Assembly (NCBI GenBank): GCA_002104905.1 | Contig: MCFE01000513.1 | Span: 1 to 64,000 of the forward strand | Length of the DNA stretch: 64,000 nt | DNA from: Basidiobolus meristosporus CBS 931.73 | Lineage: Eukaryota; Basidiobolomycota; Basidiobolomycetes; Basidiobolales; Basidiobolaceae | Direction of reading: 5' to 3' | In this document: piece by piece, positions 1 through 10,838 of the stretch | How the letters are laid out: every line of letters starts with the position of its first letter | How positions within the stretch are numbered: the first letter of the stretch is position 1 | Translations under genes and position numbers: made by a program | Notes under the pieces: model-generated | What the model saw: the letters and a program-made list of their open reading frames with translations, nothing else | Database searches by the model: none | Told to the model about the DNA's origin: nothing

Positions 1-430
1 CCTTACCCAGTTGTGCGCAGATCGAGGCCTCCTTCGAGTCCACCTGTTTCGCCCCGGGGGAATCCTCGCGAACTCCCGGTGGAACCGGGCACTCGCCTAC
101 CTCCTCCACCTCCTCCCCTCCATCACCATCCTCGTCGACCAACTGGCCCAGGTGATGATCAAGGTCGCCCTCCACGGTGGGGATGAGTGTTTATGGGAGC
201 ATGTGGATATCCTGGCCAAGGCCAAGGAGCTGTCCCCAGACTGAGGATGATTCCATCTGCCCCCATCATCCTCCTGTCTCCTTCCACCTCCATCAGTTCC
301 GTCACTGCACCGCGACCCACTCCCTCCCCCACAATCTCCTGCTTCCCGGTTGGATCAAGGCCAGCTTGTACCCAACCATCCCCCGGGAGTTCCCCTACCT
401 TCGTTTTCATACAAGTTAGTTGGCAGAGGA
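1..430. other. GC- and CpG-rich segment, no gene recognised
   Basis: This stretch differs sharply from the rest of the window: it is GC-rich with many CpG dinucleotides, while the following 63 kb are AT-rich and CpG-poor. Overlapping frames are open on both strands (for example 11-244 plus, 159-470 minus), as expected of GC-rich DNA. One plus frame reads proline-rich (runs of P and H), reminiscent of linker regions in basidiomycete retroelement Gag proteins, but a stop at about 182 interrupts it and no domain is visible. It could be the edge of a GC-rich element or of a host locus lying to the left. Confidence 0.4.
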
Positions 431-1034
431 CAGTCATGGTGATGCCTAGAAGGGAAGGTGCAGGGTCCATGGGGAAATACTGGTGATCCCATTGTCAGTC
501 ACCTCCAAACTGGTGTGCAAAAGGGGGGGGAGAGGCTTACATCAAGTCAGGCTTTGGGGAGTTTACCCAAGCAGAAATCCACTGGTAACCTCTACCTGAT
601 AGTAAACCCAACCAACACCTAGTAATTCTTTCTGAATACCTGGATTGCTTCACACAAAGAATATGGAATCATGCTGGAAATACCGGGGGGAGGGGCAAAA
701 ACCCCCAAAGGAACCCACTGGTGTTCTGGAGCAGTCCATCCCACCAATCCCCTACCAGATGCAGTCCATGCAGTCCACACAACCCACCAGGGCAAACCAA
801 CCCTGTGAAAAAGCACCAACCAAAGGCCAGCAGAGGAACAGCAGAATTCCAAGTTCTCTTGAGCCCTCCCTGCTATCAGTGTCCCTACAAACAACAATAG
901 GGTCCCATCAGTGGATCTGATCCAACCCCAAGAAACAAAAACCAAGAAATGGCCAGCAGCACACCTTCTTAATATCAGCCAGATTCCAACTCTCTCAAAA
1001 CTGACAACACTCCACATCTCAGGTACTAGCCATC
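431..1034. other. unassigned spacer left of P1
   Basis: About 600 bases with G-runs (near 521) and repeated short GCAGTCCA words (near 755-780). Frames on both strands are short and have no recognisable domain. I see no LTR or terminal repeat here. It lies just outside the left end of Plavaka element P1. Confidence 0.35.
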
Positions 1035-1053
1035 CCTATATAAATAATTTGGT
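1035..1053 (+). repeat. P1 left terminal repeat
   Basis: CCTATATAAATAATTTGG closely matches the reverse complement of the P2 right end (CCTATGAAAAATAATTTGG, ending at 13950) and of the P4 right end at 57285. The match to a consensus of element ends is the only evidence for the boundary. Confidence 0.5.
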
Positions 1054-1439
1054 CCCGCAGGCAGATCCAATCCAGATCAGCCATCAGGATCCTGTTTAGA
1101 GACTGTTATAATACCAGCAGCTTGGAATTAGTGACCCTCTTAACAATCTTATGATGTAATCATGACAGCATTTTGCTAATTTTACTGCCAAATACAGTTT
1201 CAATACTTGACAGGGTTTGTTAGGTGCTGCAACAATATTTGCATGGCATTTTTGTGGTCTTAATGCACTCTGCAACTACTTTAAATGGATCTAACCAGCC
1301 AGGACATCCAACTCTCTTATATGACAAAAATCTTGACAGTATCTTGACGGCCCCACAGCAACACTCTGATGGCATTATAACAGTGGTATGGTGGCCTACA
1401 GCTAGTTCTGTATAATGCTACCATACCAGTTTACCAAAT

Positions 1440-3524
1440 GGTATTTCCTTTTTCTACCTCCCCTTGTGCAATTTGTATATTCCACTGTAGAATCACCCCT
1501 CTTTATTTGCTTACCCACTACTACCTTGGGTATTCCACACATAGTTTGAATCAAAAAAAACTATGGTCTCCTGCTTACCAACCTCTACAAATGTGCACAC
1601 TTGCTGTAATGACATACTTCTATCACCTCAACTTTATGGCTTTTAAGTGTGATACTTGCAAAGTTGCCATATACCTTGTACTGCTGGTAACATATATATC
1701 TTGCAAACATTTGCTTGGTTGTTGCCACTACTGCCATGAATACCTCCTGAATATCAGCAAAGAACTTCTTGGTATTTAGCCAATATATTCCTTCTCCCTG
1801 TTGAGTTCTAGTCCCCCTTATAGGTGTGCTCTGGCTCTTGTTTGTGTGAATTCTGTATTGAACAGTGTAGAAGTTGGCTTGTGACTAAGAGAAATCCAGC
1901 ATACCTTGGTAGAGTTCTCCTGATAAAAATTAGTTGCTTGTTGCACCCAACCCAACCTTGCATTACTTAACTGATTACCCACACATTGGGGCTGCTTATC
2001 TTCTTAATGCCATAAGCATAGGTGTCTCCATGTGCACATCTGTCCTCAGTATTTTCCAACTATTCCTGGCCATCCTCCATATGCCAACTTATCACATCCA
2101 TGACGGACTTGAAGGTAATATTCTGGATGAAATTGGCATATGGTAGTACCTGCAACTTGACTTGTCCTCCTATCTCCCCACACACCTGCTCCATAGGAAA
2201 CTCCCAAAAGGTGAAGCAAGGCCCAATATTCTCCACATGCTGTGCAAGATGGAGTGGACAATGGATACAGTAGCAGCAGAAATCTACACCCTCAGTTTTA
2301 TGTTTGTAGTTTAGCCGCTTAAATCCCATCACAAACTCCTTGCACAACAGCTGTAGATGCATCAAGTTGGTATTGGTGATCTTCTTCTGGATAAGTATTC
2401 CTAAAATGTCCACATATGACTCCCAATGCTTCCAATGAACTCTTGGTAGGAATGGCTTCAGAACACCACTTGAATAAATACATATTGAGTTCATCCAGTC
2501 TTTACATTTGTATTGTTGCATATGTGTATGAATATTGATTAGAGCCTGCAAGAAGTACTTAGGGTAGCCAATACTCTATAATATCTTACCAATACTTTTA
2601 AATTTCTCCGGTATCTTGAAAGGCTCATTTAGCTTGAAATGCCCCATGTACAACTTGGTCATTGATACAGGGATATTGTTGCAAAGCAAATACATTGCTC
2701 CCAGTGGAAAGCTTTTGCTCTAACAGATACCCTGTATCTCAAGTATCTCCAGTTTCTGTTGGATTCCAAATTCCGGCCAATGGCTTATAGCTTGCCACCT
2801 TTGCTGCAATTGCATGCTGACTTCTGTATGTTCTCTCTGTGGAAATATGATGTTCTTATTGCTGGTGTTTGGGTAATAATACTGTGTGCAATTTATGGAG
2901 TAAATCCCCTGGATCTCACATATTCAACAGCAATACCAACCATTGTGCCTGGACAAACCTGCTATATTGCTGATGGCTGGGGTATCTCCAATGCCAACAA
3001 TAATATGCTCTTTTACAGGATGGCCATTTACTGTTATCCTGCTGGAAAGCATACAAAATTCATCCAGCAATGGATACAGCGAGCTATCCAGATTGGACAG
3101 TGATTTAGGCCTAGATACCAGTGAGACTACCATCAGATTATTACTCTGATACTGTAAGATGGGTGGCAGATTCAGATTCCTGAGAATGAGTGGTAAGCAG
3201 GATTTGCAGGTAGAGTACTTTTTTAATGAGAATCCATCAAGTGCTAAAGCAAAGGCATGGTCATACATAAATTCAAGGTAGCCCTTGCATCTTAGCTATT
3301 TGTAATGCTTGCCATCAAATATATTGGATATGTTTGCACTTGATTGATATTGAGCACAGTACTGTATAGCTTTGCAATATTTTTTGGACTGCTTTAGCTT
3401 CTTTAGATGGGGTATTACCAGAATATATCCAGAGTGTGAACTTTGTTTTCCCTCAATGGTGTTGGATTCCTGACAATTTGGACACATTGCAATGGTAGCA
3501 TTTTTGGATGTTAGTGCCATGGAA
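1440..3524 (-). pseudogene. P1 Tnp2-like transposase, C-terminal two thirds (broken)
   Basis: This encodes the catalytic and C-terminal part of a Tnp2-like (Transposase_21 family) DDE-type transposase, which would cut and join the element ends in the nucleus. Visible on minus: an LDGFS block and NLPP block with a following Leu-Asp-Ser-Ser-Leu-Tyr-Pro-Leu segment (2924-3268), a GDTPAISN motif, then HNGW and CEIQGIYSI, the family's His/Cys-containing segment. A 163-aa open segment lies at 2060-2551, and the C-terminal domain is present as fragments at 1440-2040. Stops and frame changes separate all segments, so it is not functional. The upstream part is at 13951-15720, beyond inserted element P2. 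Confidence 0.7.
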
Positions 3525-3543
3525 CTCTTTGAAAAATTATTGA
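3525..3543 (+). repeat. P2 left terminal repeat
   Basis: CTTTGAAAAATTATTG pairs with the right end of the same element at 13932-13950. The P1 transposase reading frame stops at exactly this point. Confidence 0.5.
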
Positions 3544-4017
3544 GATGACCCCATCAGAAGGCCATCACAAAGTTAAAGTCTTGTGACTAAGAGGTACTGA
3601 TCCCATCAGGACACCATCCAGAGACAATTGAAAAATAATTGCACCCCAGATTTCACAAAAAACTTTGTCAAAACTTTTCATCACAACAATGTATAAGTGG
3701 CTTTTAATTGGTTCCCTGCCAATTTGCTCACTTTCTGATCCCAGAAACTCTATTGCCTCTTTTTCACACTCCTTACTTCCTGACTCAACAGTTTCTCTTA
3801 CTTTTCATGCGTACAAACTGATTTATTTCCATTGAAACTTCAGTTGTACCTCAATTGCCAATTGTATTGACCTATACAAGTCCCTATACCCTGCACTAAC
3901 ATTAACCCCAACCCTACACTCAATAAGTAACTCCATTAAAATCCACCACTCAATAAGTATTTCTGCTGTAATGCTCTGGTTCCACAACTTTGGCGGGAAC
4001 CCAATGGCTTTATGCCA
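3544..4017. other. P2 subterminal non-coding region
   Basis: About 470 bases between the P2 end and the accessory frame. It is homologous in reverse orientation to 17892-18312 (P1) and 56880-57285 (P4), including a shared ACTTAGTCA / GGACTTTAA segment and the phrase reading CAGTACCTCTTAGTCA. Probably the 3' untranslated and subterminal part of the element; no frame is visible. Confidence 0.5.
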
Positions 4018-4851
4018 CTATTCATTCACTGGTTCCCATACGTCCTGATCTTCAGCCAGCACTGCAAGGTCTAGCACCTCCTCTGCAAGTCTTTGTAATA
4101 AATCCTTGCAATATTCAAGTGCATTTTCTTGAGCACTGCTCTTGAAGAAGTGGTGCAACCTCTTGGTGTGCCTATTAATGTTCCAAAATTCCACTGAAGG
4201 CATTGTGATAGTCTTTTGAGCTCTTAATGTTGTAGCCTTGTCTGTCAGTGGGATCTCCACTCTGTCAACAATGGAGGATGTGGAGGCTGTGGTAGACAAA
4301 TTGCCTTTTTCAGCAAACTCATCTACCTTGCTGGAGTGTAGCTCAACTGGCAGCACATCCAACTCTTGTGCAAACAGCTGTTTTCTTGTGGGTAATTCTT
4401 CTTGGCTGTGATGGGATTCAGTCTGTTCCAGGCTTGTGGCGTTAATTGGCAACAACTGCAGTTTTTTTTGCATGCCTCCTTGTCTCAGGCTTGGGTAGAC
4501 ATTTCTCCCTTTACCTTTCCCTTTATCACAGCCAGGTCTTTCACTGATACTTTGTGTGAGTGCTTCTTCTAAAGAACTATGTTTTCTGCTGGATAAATTT
4601 TGCTTGGAATCATCCATTTTGGCCTGCTTGTCCCTTGCTAGCACTCTTCTGGCAACCTGATGCTTCTTTTCCACTTGTTTTGAGCTCTCAATCAAAGTTG
4701 TGACAGGCTCCTGTGAAAGAAGCTGGTTTTTATCACTGCCAGGTCCTTCACTGCTAACTTGACTGGGTGCTTCTTGAGTGGTACTACACTTTTTCCTTGA
4801 TAAATGTTGTGCTGGTGCATCTGTGTCTGCCTGCTTGTCCCTAATTGGCAC
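4018..4851 (-). CDS. P2 accessory protein, C-terminal 277-aa open segment (function unknown)
   Basis: A 277-codon frame, hydrophilic, rich in Lys, Ser, Gln and Glu. It contains two related segments of about 50 residues: one near the N-terminus beginning IRDKQADTDA, and one from about residue 70 beginning ARDKQAKMDD and ending in Gly-Lys-Gly-Lys-Gly. A conserved C-terminal domain follows (FWNINRHTKRLHHFFKS, then QENALEYCKDLLQRLAEEV). The same protein occurs in P1 (15927-17891), P3 (29741-31400) and P4 (55673-56880), always divergent from the transposase, so I call it a transposon-encoded accessory protein. I recognise no known domain. It might bind element ends or DNA, but that is a guess. The N-terminal part is separated by breaks. 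Confidence 0.6.
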   Translation of the reverse strand: MPIRDKQADTDAPAQHLSRKKCSTTQEAPSQVSSEGPGSDKNQLLSQEPVTTLIESSKQVEKKHQVARRVLARDKQAKMDDSKQNLSSRKHSSLEEALTQSISERPGCDKGKGKGRNVYPSLRQGGMQKKLQLLPINATSLEQTESHHSQEELPTRKQLFAQELDVLPVELHSSKVDEFAEKGNLSTTASTSSIVDRVEIPLTDKATTLRAQKTITMPSVEFWNINRHTKRLHHFFKSSAQENALEYCKDLLQRLAEEVLDLAVLAEDQDVWEPVNE

Positions 4852-5900
4852 TCTTCCAGCTACCTGACATCTCTCTGATGCTTGTATGGAGCTTTTGGCC
4901 CTGCTAGTAAAGGGCTCTTGAGGAAGCCACTGGTTTTAGCCATGGCACCCTTGTTCTTCTGCCTTCAATAGTTTCTGCTATTCTTAAGATACTTTCTTAG
5001 CATACCAATGCTGGCCCAAAATCCATTTGCCAGTTTGAATCTAGGATAATGCTCATGGAACAAGTCAAGTGCATTCTGCTTGGGCTTGAGTTCCTGATAT
5101 TTCTAAGGTATGCTGGCCTCAAGGTGATGGTGTGCTAGACTTCTGACAGCCTCTTGTATATTAGCCAACTCTTCATTATTGCACTCAACAGCTTGTCAGA
5201 TCTGCAATGTCTTTTGATATTAGGCTTTGGTATAGACACCACATTGTCTCCCTCCCATGCTGTGATATGTTTTCTGTAGGCTTTATCTTTGGGCACTGTT
5301 GTTGTGCTTCAAAGACTGTATGGTGTTCCTCTGCTATCACATTGGGAATGGCTCAAATCTTGGCTGCAACATTGAACTGCTTGAGTTCCTTCTTTGCAGC
5401 AAAGACACTGCTTTCTCTACCTAGAATATTGATTGCTCGACATGTATTATCTGCTCATCCTGTTTCTGGACTATTTCCTGGTTTCTCTGCACCATAGCAT
5501 TTATCCTAGCAGCCACTGCACCTAATTACTTCATTAATGCTTTGGTATGAGCTGACAATATACTTGCTAATATGGGTGGTGGTGATGTTATCATGGCCAC
5601 TTGCTGGTCTTCAACTGAGGGTACTGTGTTTGCTACATTCTCATCTACCTGTGCATAATAGTCAGCTTGTGGCTCCACAGAGGTTCTCAATTGCCTACTT
5701 GACTGAGAGCCTGAGAAGTCTGCATTATTACCTTGAATGGGCACACTGTCCACAGGGCCTTTTTTGGATGTAGCCCTGCTTGTTGCATTAAATGTCAAAG
5801 CATGCTGTTGTCCAACTGTTCTTCTGTTACCATCATTGGTGGGGTTTGGTTGGGAACCAGACAGCTTTGCTTTGTTTTTTGGCGGGATATATATGGAAGT
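4852..5900 (-). pseudogene. P2 accessory gene, broken N-terminal part
   Basis: This continues the accessory gene upstream. The 5526-5798 segment (90 aa, start MTFNATSRATSKK, with PQADYYAQVDENVANTVPS and then PPPILASILSAH) is almost residue-for-residue the same as the P1 copy at 16030-16289. The region 4852-5520 aligns with P1 16290-17000 but has stops and shifts in both copies. Either introns or decay could explain this. The beginning lies near 5890, close to the transposase start at 6111. Confidence 0.55.
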
Positions 5901-6110
5901 GAGTCATACCAAAGGGGAAATAGTGTTACATATACGTGTGTATGTGGTGCCACAACTTTAATCATAATGCTTACTATTGCAGGGCATCATTGAATCTTAC
6001 ATTCATGTAGGTGCAATATCTCAAATACAAGACTGTCTCAAGTTCACATGAGTATTGACCAAAAAGTGATATAGTAGCATTACATTGCTGAAGGTCAATC
6101 TGTTTGCTCC
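5901..6110. promoter_or_regulatory. P2 divergent promoter region between accessory gene and transposase
   Basis: About 200 bases separate the divergent genes. It contains GGGATATATATGGAAGTGAG near 5882, a TATA-like stretch facing the accessory gene, and a conserved GTACATGTAACACTATTCCCC-type block shared with P1 (15720-15930) and, more decayed, P3. Conservation among copies and the head-to-head layout suggest a shared promoter; no transcription start can be seen directly. Confidence 0.45.
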
Positions 6111-6501
6111 ATGGACAAGACTACTTTGACTCAATGCTGTAAGAGAAGAGAAAAAAGACCACGTGGCTGTTGTGGCAAGCCTCTCAGCAATGAAGCATAC
6201 AGACAGCATAGGAAGTATTATAAGGATCATGGCCAGTACTCTGCCACCCAAGTCATATTAATCATTCATTGGTCACTACTGTACCAACATTATCTTGCCA
6301 GCCAGTTGATACTTCTATTTTGCCACCTGGCCATCTTTGTCACCTTGTGCAAACTAAGTCAGGTGAGTTTGTGACACCTTTGGGCTCACCTCAGCTTTCT
6401 GAATATGGCACACAGAGTGATAGCTCTAACAAAGAATGTTCACTGATGGATTTTGGGTCTATCTCCCCTAACAACTGTGCCACATATGAGCCTGGTCAGA
6501 T
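6111..6501 (+). pseudogene. P2 transposase N-terminal part (upstream of Copia-1)
   Basis: Starts MDKTTLTQCC, followed by a Cys/His-bearing segment (CCGKPLSNEAYRQHRKYYKDHG) that resembles the N-terminal zinc-finger-like region of Plavaka transposases. A frame change near 6250 separates this from the continuation at 6269-6501, whose acidic Ser-rich segment (GSPQLSEYGTQSDSS) is also found in P1 (13909-14394) and P3 (28613-28831). The frame ends at PGQI because Copia-1 inserts there; it resumes at 11194. P1 retains the uninterrupted version (PGQIPIC). Confidence 0.7.
6497..6501 (+). repeat. Copia-1 target site duplication, left copy (CAGAT)
   Basis: CAGAT here and at 11189-11193 flanks the element. 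Joining across it restores the P2 transposase sequence as seen in the uninterrupted P1 copy. Confidence 0.9.
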
Positions 6502-6850
6502 TGTTTTAAAAATTTGTATTTCCACCTAAATATTCACCTAACTTAGTCACTTAGATCATTACCTTCAAATCCTAGAGAATACTGACCAAATTGCTTGACA
6601 GGATTTACTTAGAATATTTTCACCAAAATACCCGGTACCCAGAACATGAAAATTCTCAAAGTTGTCTAAACAGCCCCAAACTTTGCAAACATGCTCTTGG
6701 GACCTTTCTTAACCTATTCTATGTGTTTGTATTGCCAAGATCCGGTAAAAGTATCAATACTACTTTTACATTCAATAAATCATTAAGTGAAAACCACATA
6801 ATCTACTTGTTCTCCCAATCACTTCCAATATCTCCAAGACTCTAACAACA
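6502..6850 (+). repeat. Copia-1 5' LTR
   Basis: 349 bp, starts TGTTTTAAAA (TGTTGTAAAA in relatives) and ends CTAACAACA. It carries a TATA-like element near 6750-6760 and AATAAA near 6775. Aligns along its length with the 3' LTR at 10839-11188 and with seven other family LTRs or fragments in the window. Confidence 0.9.
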
Positions 6851-6862
6851 GGTTATGAGCCC
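6851..6862 (+). promoter_or_regulatory. Copia-1 primer binding site (half initiator tRNA-Met)
   Basis: GGTTATGAGCCC follows the LTR directly. It is the exact complement of GGGCUCAUAACC, the anticodon stem-loop of eukaryotic initiator tRNA-Met, as used by Drosophila copia and unlike ordinary 3'-end priming. The ATG inside it is the polyprotein start. Confidence 0.75.
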
Positions 6863-7991
6863 CAAGCTGTCACTCTCTGCAATGTCTACTACTGCTATTG
6901 CTGGAATTTTCCCCTCTGCTGAGAAGTTGGATGGATCTAACTACCAAGTGTGGAAGGTGAAGATGAAGATGCTGCTACAAGAAAGAGGACTTTGGGATAT
7001 TGTCATGGGAGAAGAATGACCTCCTAAAAACGTGGGAGAGGAAGCCTTAAAGTGCCAGAAGAAAGAACAAAGTGCCTTTAACTGCATTTGCCTTAATGTT
7101 AAGGACAAATTGCTAATTCAATGCTCAAGAGCAAAAACGGCAAAGAATGCCTGGAAAGCATTAGAAGACACCTACCAGTCATGTTCAGCTGCCATAAAGA
7201 TGTATCTGAGACGAAAATTCTTTACTACAAAGATGCTGCCAGGAGAAGAAATGAAAAATCTAATTAACAGAATTACCCTGCTGGTAGATGAGATGGAATC
7301 TGTGGGTGTACCAACTACTGATGAGGATGTGATAGTTACCATCCTGAATAGCCTGACAGACGAGTTTCAGGGCCTTGTATCAGCCCTAGAGTCCAGAACT
7401 GAAGATTTGACCTTAAATTATGTATATGGAAGGCTCCTGGATGAAGAATTAAGAAAATCAAGTGCCAATAAGAGGGAAGAAGAAAATGCTTTAATAAGCA
7501 ATGATAGCCAACAAAGGAGATACCCAAGACGCTACAAAGGCAACAGCAACCTACTTTGCAACTACTGCAAAAGGAAAGGACACACATCAGACCGGTGTCT
7601 CAAAAAGAGAGATTATCAGCAAAAGAAGCCTGAACATGAAAATGCTGCAACAACAGATGATAGACTATTCATATCTGCACTAAATATGACCACAAACAAG
7701 GATTCTCAGACATGGAGTATTGACTCCAAAGCTTCTCAACACTTTACACACCAAAAAGAACTTTTTACCCAATATCAAGAAATTCCAATTAAGAAGGTTT
7801 TCATGGGTGACAATAGAACACTTGATGCAGTGGGAGAAGGAACTATCCAAGTAAACCTTAGAAGCAGTGAAGGAAGCCATACACTGATCTTTAAAGAAGT
7901 ATTCTATGTACCAGAAATAGCCAAGAACCTACTCTCTGTAAGCAAGGCCACAGCAGAAGGACTCAGTTTCAGTTTTGACAATTCTGGATGA
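6855..7991 (+). pseudogene. Copia-1 Gag-protease region (broken)
   Basis: The frame starts at the ATG in the primer binding site (6855) and meets a stop at 7017-7019, where Copia-4 has Cys. It is open again from 7032 to 7991. Gag occupies most of it, ending with a CCHC zinc knuckle (CNYCKRKGHTSDRC, 7559-7600 region). The protease site reads Ile-Asp-Ser-Lys-Ala instead of Ile-Asp-Ser-Gly-Ala in Copia-4, so an essential Gly is lost. The stop at 7989-7991 is a TGC to TGA change relative to Copia-4. Confidence 0.85.
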
Positions 7992-9405
7992 AGGATCACT
8001 GATCAAAATGGTGCCCATTTTGCTTTGGGCATCAGAGATCAGAATCTATACAAGTTGACTTATATTCCATCATATTTGGAAGCCAATATAAGTAACTTAA
8101 ATGAAGAAACACCAATGCTTTAGCACAGGAGATTTGGACACATCAATTATGATTATTTGCGCAAAATGATCAAAGATCAGCTAATTTCTGGAGTAAAAAT
8201 TGATCCCCCAGCTAGCTTGGAGCACTGTGAAGCCTGCATATATGGGAAACAAGCCAGACAACCATTCAAGAGCTCTGGATTAATCAAAGCTAAGAAAAAA
8301 TTAGATCTAATTCACTCAGATCTGTGTGGACCTATGCAAAATTTATCCTTAGGTGGGATGAAGTATTTAATCACTTTTATTGATGATTATACAAGATACA
8401 CATGGGTCTACTTCATGGAGAGAAAGGAAGAAACTCTGTCTAAGCTCAGGGAGTTTAAAGCCATGGTGGAGAGAGAAACTGGTGAAAAAATCAAGAAAAT
8501 ACGCTCTGACAATGGTGGAGAATATACCTCAAAACTCTTCATCCACTTCTGCAAAATTCATGGGATAAAGCAAGTGACTACTGTACCATACTCCCCACAG
8601 CAAAATGGAGTAGCAAAACAAGCTAACAGATCAATAATTGATATGGCAAGATCTATGATCTATGATCAAATATTACCATATGATTTTTGGGCGGAATCAT
8701 AGTTGCCACTGCTGTATATCTTAAAAATAGGAGTTATAACAGAATACTTTGTGATTCTACTCCATTTGAAGCATGGTATGGATACAGACCAAGTGCAGAA
8801 CATCTAAGAATATTTGGGTGTACAGCATATGCCAAAAAACTGGCCGGAAATCAGTCAAAATTTGAGCCAAAAAGTGTAAAATGCATATTTTTGGGCTACT
8901 GCAATGAGAGTAAGGCATACAGACTCTACAATATCAAAGCAAAGAAGCTTATCAAGTCCAGGGATGTGTTGTTTGATGAAAATTCAAAATGTTCACAAAA
9001 AATGACATCAGATGATGACAATAATTGATCTCAGGTCCACCAATTGTCAGGATCAAATCAGAGCAAAACAGTGAAAATTTTTTCACTCCAGAGGACTCTA
9101 CAACTGTGGTTGAGCCAGAATCAGTGCCCAGGAATATCCCAGAAGTGATCATTCCAGTATCAAATGCCCGGAGATCCAATTGGACAAGAAATAGCCCAAA
9201 TTACAATATCAATGAAGGTACAAACTTAGCCTATGCCTATTCAGTCAATATTAATGAACCCCAGACTGTAAAAGAGGCACTAAATAGCCCTCAGACAAAT
9301 TTTTGGAGATCTGCAATGACTGAGGAGTATCAGGCCCTGATGGAAAATCAAACTTGGGACTTAGTCAAATTACCAATCAACCAAAAATCAATTGGATGCA
9401 GATAG
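7992..9405 (+). pseudogene. Copia-1 integrase region (broken)
   Basis: Includes the pre-integrase His/Cys domain (8122 has TAG where Copia-4 has TGG; HRRFGH and CEACIYGK remain) and the integrase core on 8157-8702. The first catalytic Asp (HSDLCGP) and second (RSDNGGEY) are present, but the catalytic Glu is Lys (GVAKQANR against GVAEQANR in Copia-4). A frame shift at about 8700 leads to the C-terminal part (8687-9028), and a further shift to 9025-9405, the linker before reverse transcriptase. The stop at 9403 replaces a conserved Trp. Confidence 0.85.
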
Positions 9406-10827
9406 GTCTTCAAGACAAAATACAAGGCTGATGGTACAATTGAAAGATACAAAGCAAGACTTGTAGCCAAAAGATACTCTCAGACAAAAGGACTTGACTA
9501 TACTGAGACCTTTGCACTGGTCGCCAAGTTTAATTACATCAGATTAATATTGGCTATTGCAGCCAAATATGAGTTTTTTATACATCAAATGGATGTAAAA
9601 ACTGCATTTTTGAATGGAGAACTTTATGAGGACGTGTATATGGACCAGCCTGATGGGTTTGCTGACCAAGATAACCCCCATTTGGTCTGCAAGCTTAAAA
9701 AGTCACTATATGGTCTCAAACAATCACCAAGAGCCTGGAATTGCAAGATAGATTCTTATTTGGAATCCTTGAGTTTCAAAAAAAGTAGTGCTGACTATAG
9801 TATATACTATAAGCCAGATAGAGCAAATCCAGTTCTATTAGCTCTATATGTGGATGATCTTATTATAGCCGCCAATAACCTAGAAACATTGGAAGAGACT
9901 AAATCCAGCCTATCTAAGGAGTTCAAGATGTCTGATTTAGGAGAACTGAGTCACTACTTAGAGATTAAGTTCTCCATAGACAGAAGTACCCAGACTATTA
10001 TCCTAAGCCAATCCAAGTATATTCAAGATATACTAAAGAAGTACAAAATGGAAGACTGTAAACCGGCAGCTACCCCAATGGAGACAAACCTTAACTTGGT
10101 CAAAACTCAACCAAATCAAGAGAGCTTGGTGCCATTTGAAAGCCCTGACTTTCCTTATTAATCTATGGTCAGCAGTCTGATGGACATCATGCTTGGAACA
10201 TGTCCAGATATCTCATATTCAGTGGGAGTTGTCAGCCAACATAATCAGAACTATGGATCTGATCATATTGCAGCAGTTAAGCAGATCTTTAGATACCTAA
10301 AAGGAACTGCTGATATCTGCTTAAGATACACTTATAAGGACTCAGAACAAGATCTTGTGGGATACTCTGATGCAGATTGGGGATGAATTCTAGAAGACAG
10401 AAGATCCACCACAGGATACACCTTTCTTTACTGTAAAGGAGCAATTTCATGGAATTCAAGAAAGCAACCAACAGTAGCACTTTCCACCACAGAGGCAGAG
10501 TATATGGCAGCCTGTGAAGCTACAAAAGAAGCAATGAGGTTAAGAAAGCTGTTTACAGATTTAGGCCTATGTCAAAAAATGCCTATTACTTTATTTCAAG
10601 ATAATCAAGGATGTATACAATTAGGTAGAAATCCAACTTTTCATGCTAGAACCAAGCACATAGATATTAGACATCATTTCATACGTGAAGCTATAGAGAA
10701 TAGCTTAGTTAGCTTAGTTTACTGTCCTACAGATGAAATGATTGCAGACTTATTTACCAAACCATTAGCTAGAGACAAATTTGAATATCTTAGGTCAAAA
10801 TTAGGACTAGTCAGTATGAACATTTAG
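9406..10827 (+). pseudogene. Copia-1 reverse transcriptase-RNase H region (broken)
   Basis: Open segments are 9550-10161, 10165-10386 and 10504-10827. Reverse transcriptase shows HQMDVKTAFLNG, the YGLKQSPRAW block and the catalytic LYVDD box. RNase H shows YSDADWG, the TTEAEYMA box (10490-10510), and [14 protein letters not shown] near the end. The frame ends at SMNI, 11 bases before the 3' LTR. Stops at 10161 and 10384 break it. Confidence 0.85.
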
Positions 10828-10838
10828 CTGAATGGGAG

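Noticed and set aside
11-486. Overlapping frames of 77-103 aa at the left edge as genes
   Set aside because: GC-rich DNA opens frames by chance on both strands; none shows a domain and they conflict with each other.
619-1017. 132-aa minus frame and its plus-strand counterpart
   Set aside because: No recognisable domain, no conservation elsewhere in the window and no start context of note; probably chance.
4018-4851. 277-aa frame as a host gene
   Set aside because: Homologous frames accompany the transposase in every Plavaka-type copy in the window, always in the same relative orientation.
6855-10827. Repeat-induced point mutation (RIP) as the cause of the stops
   Set aside because: Stops arise by mixed changes, including a transversion (TGC to TGA) and frame shifts; I see no dominance of C to T changes in CpA context. 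A dinucleotide count would settle it.
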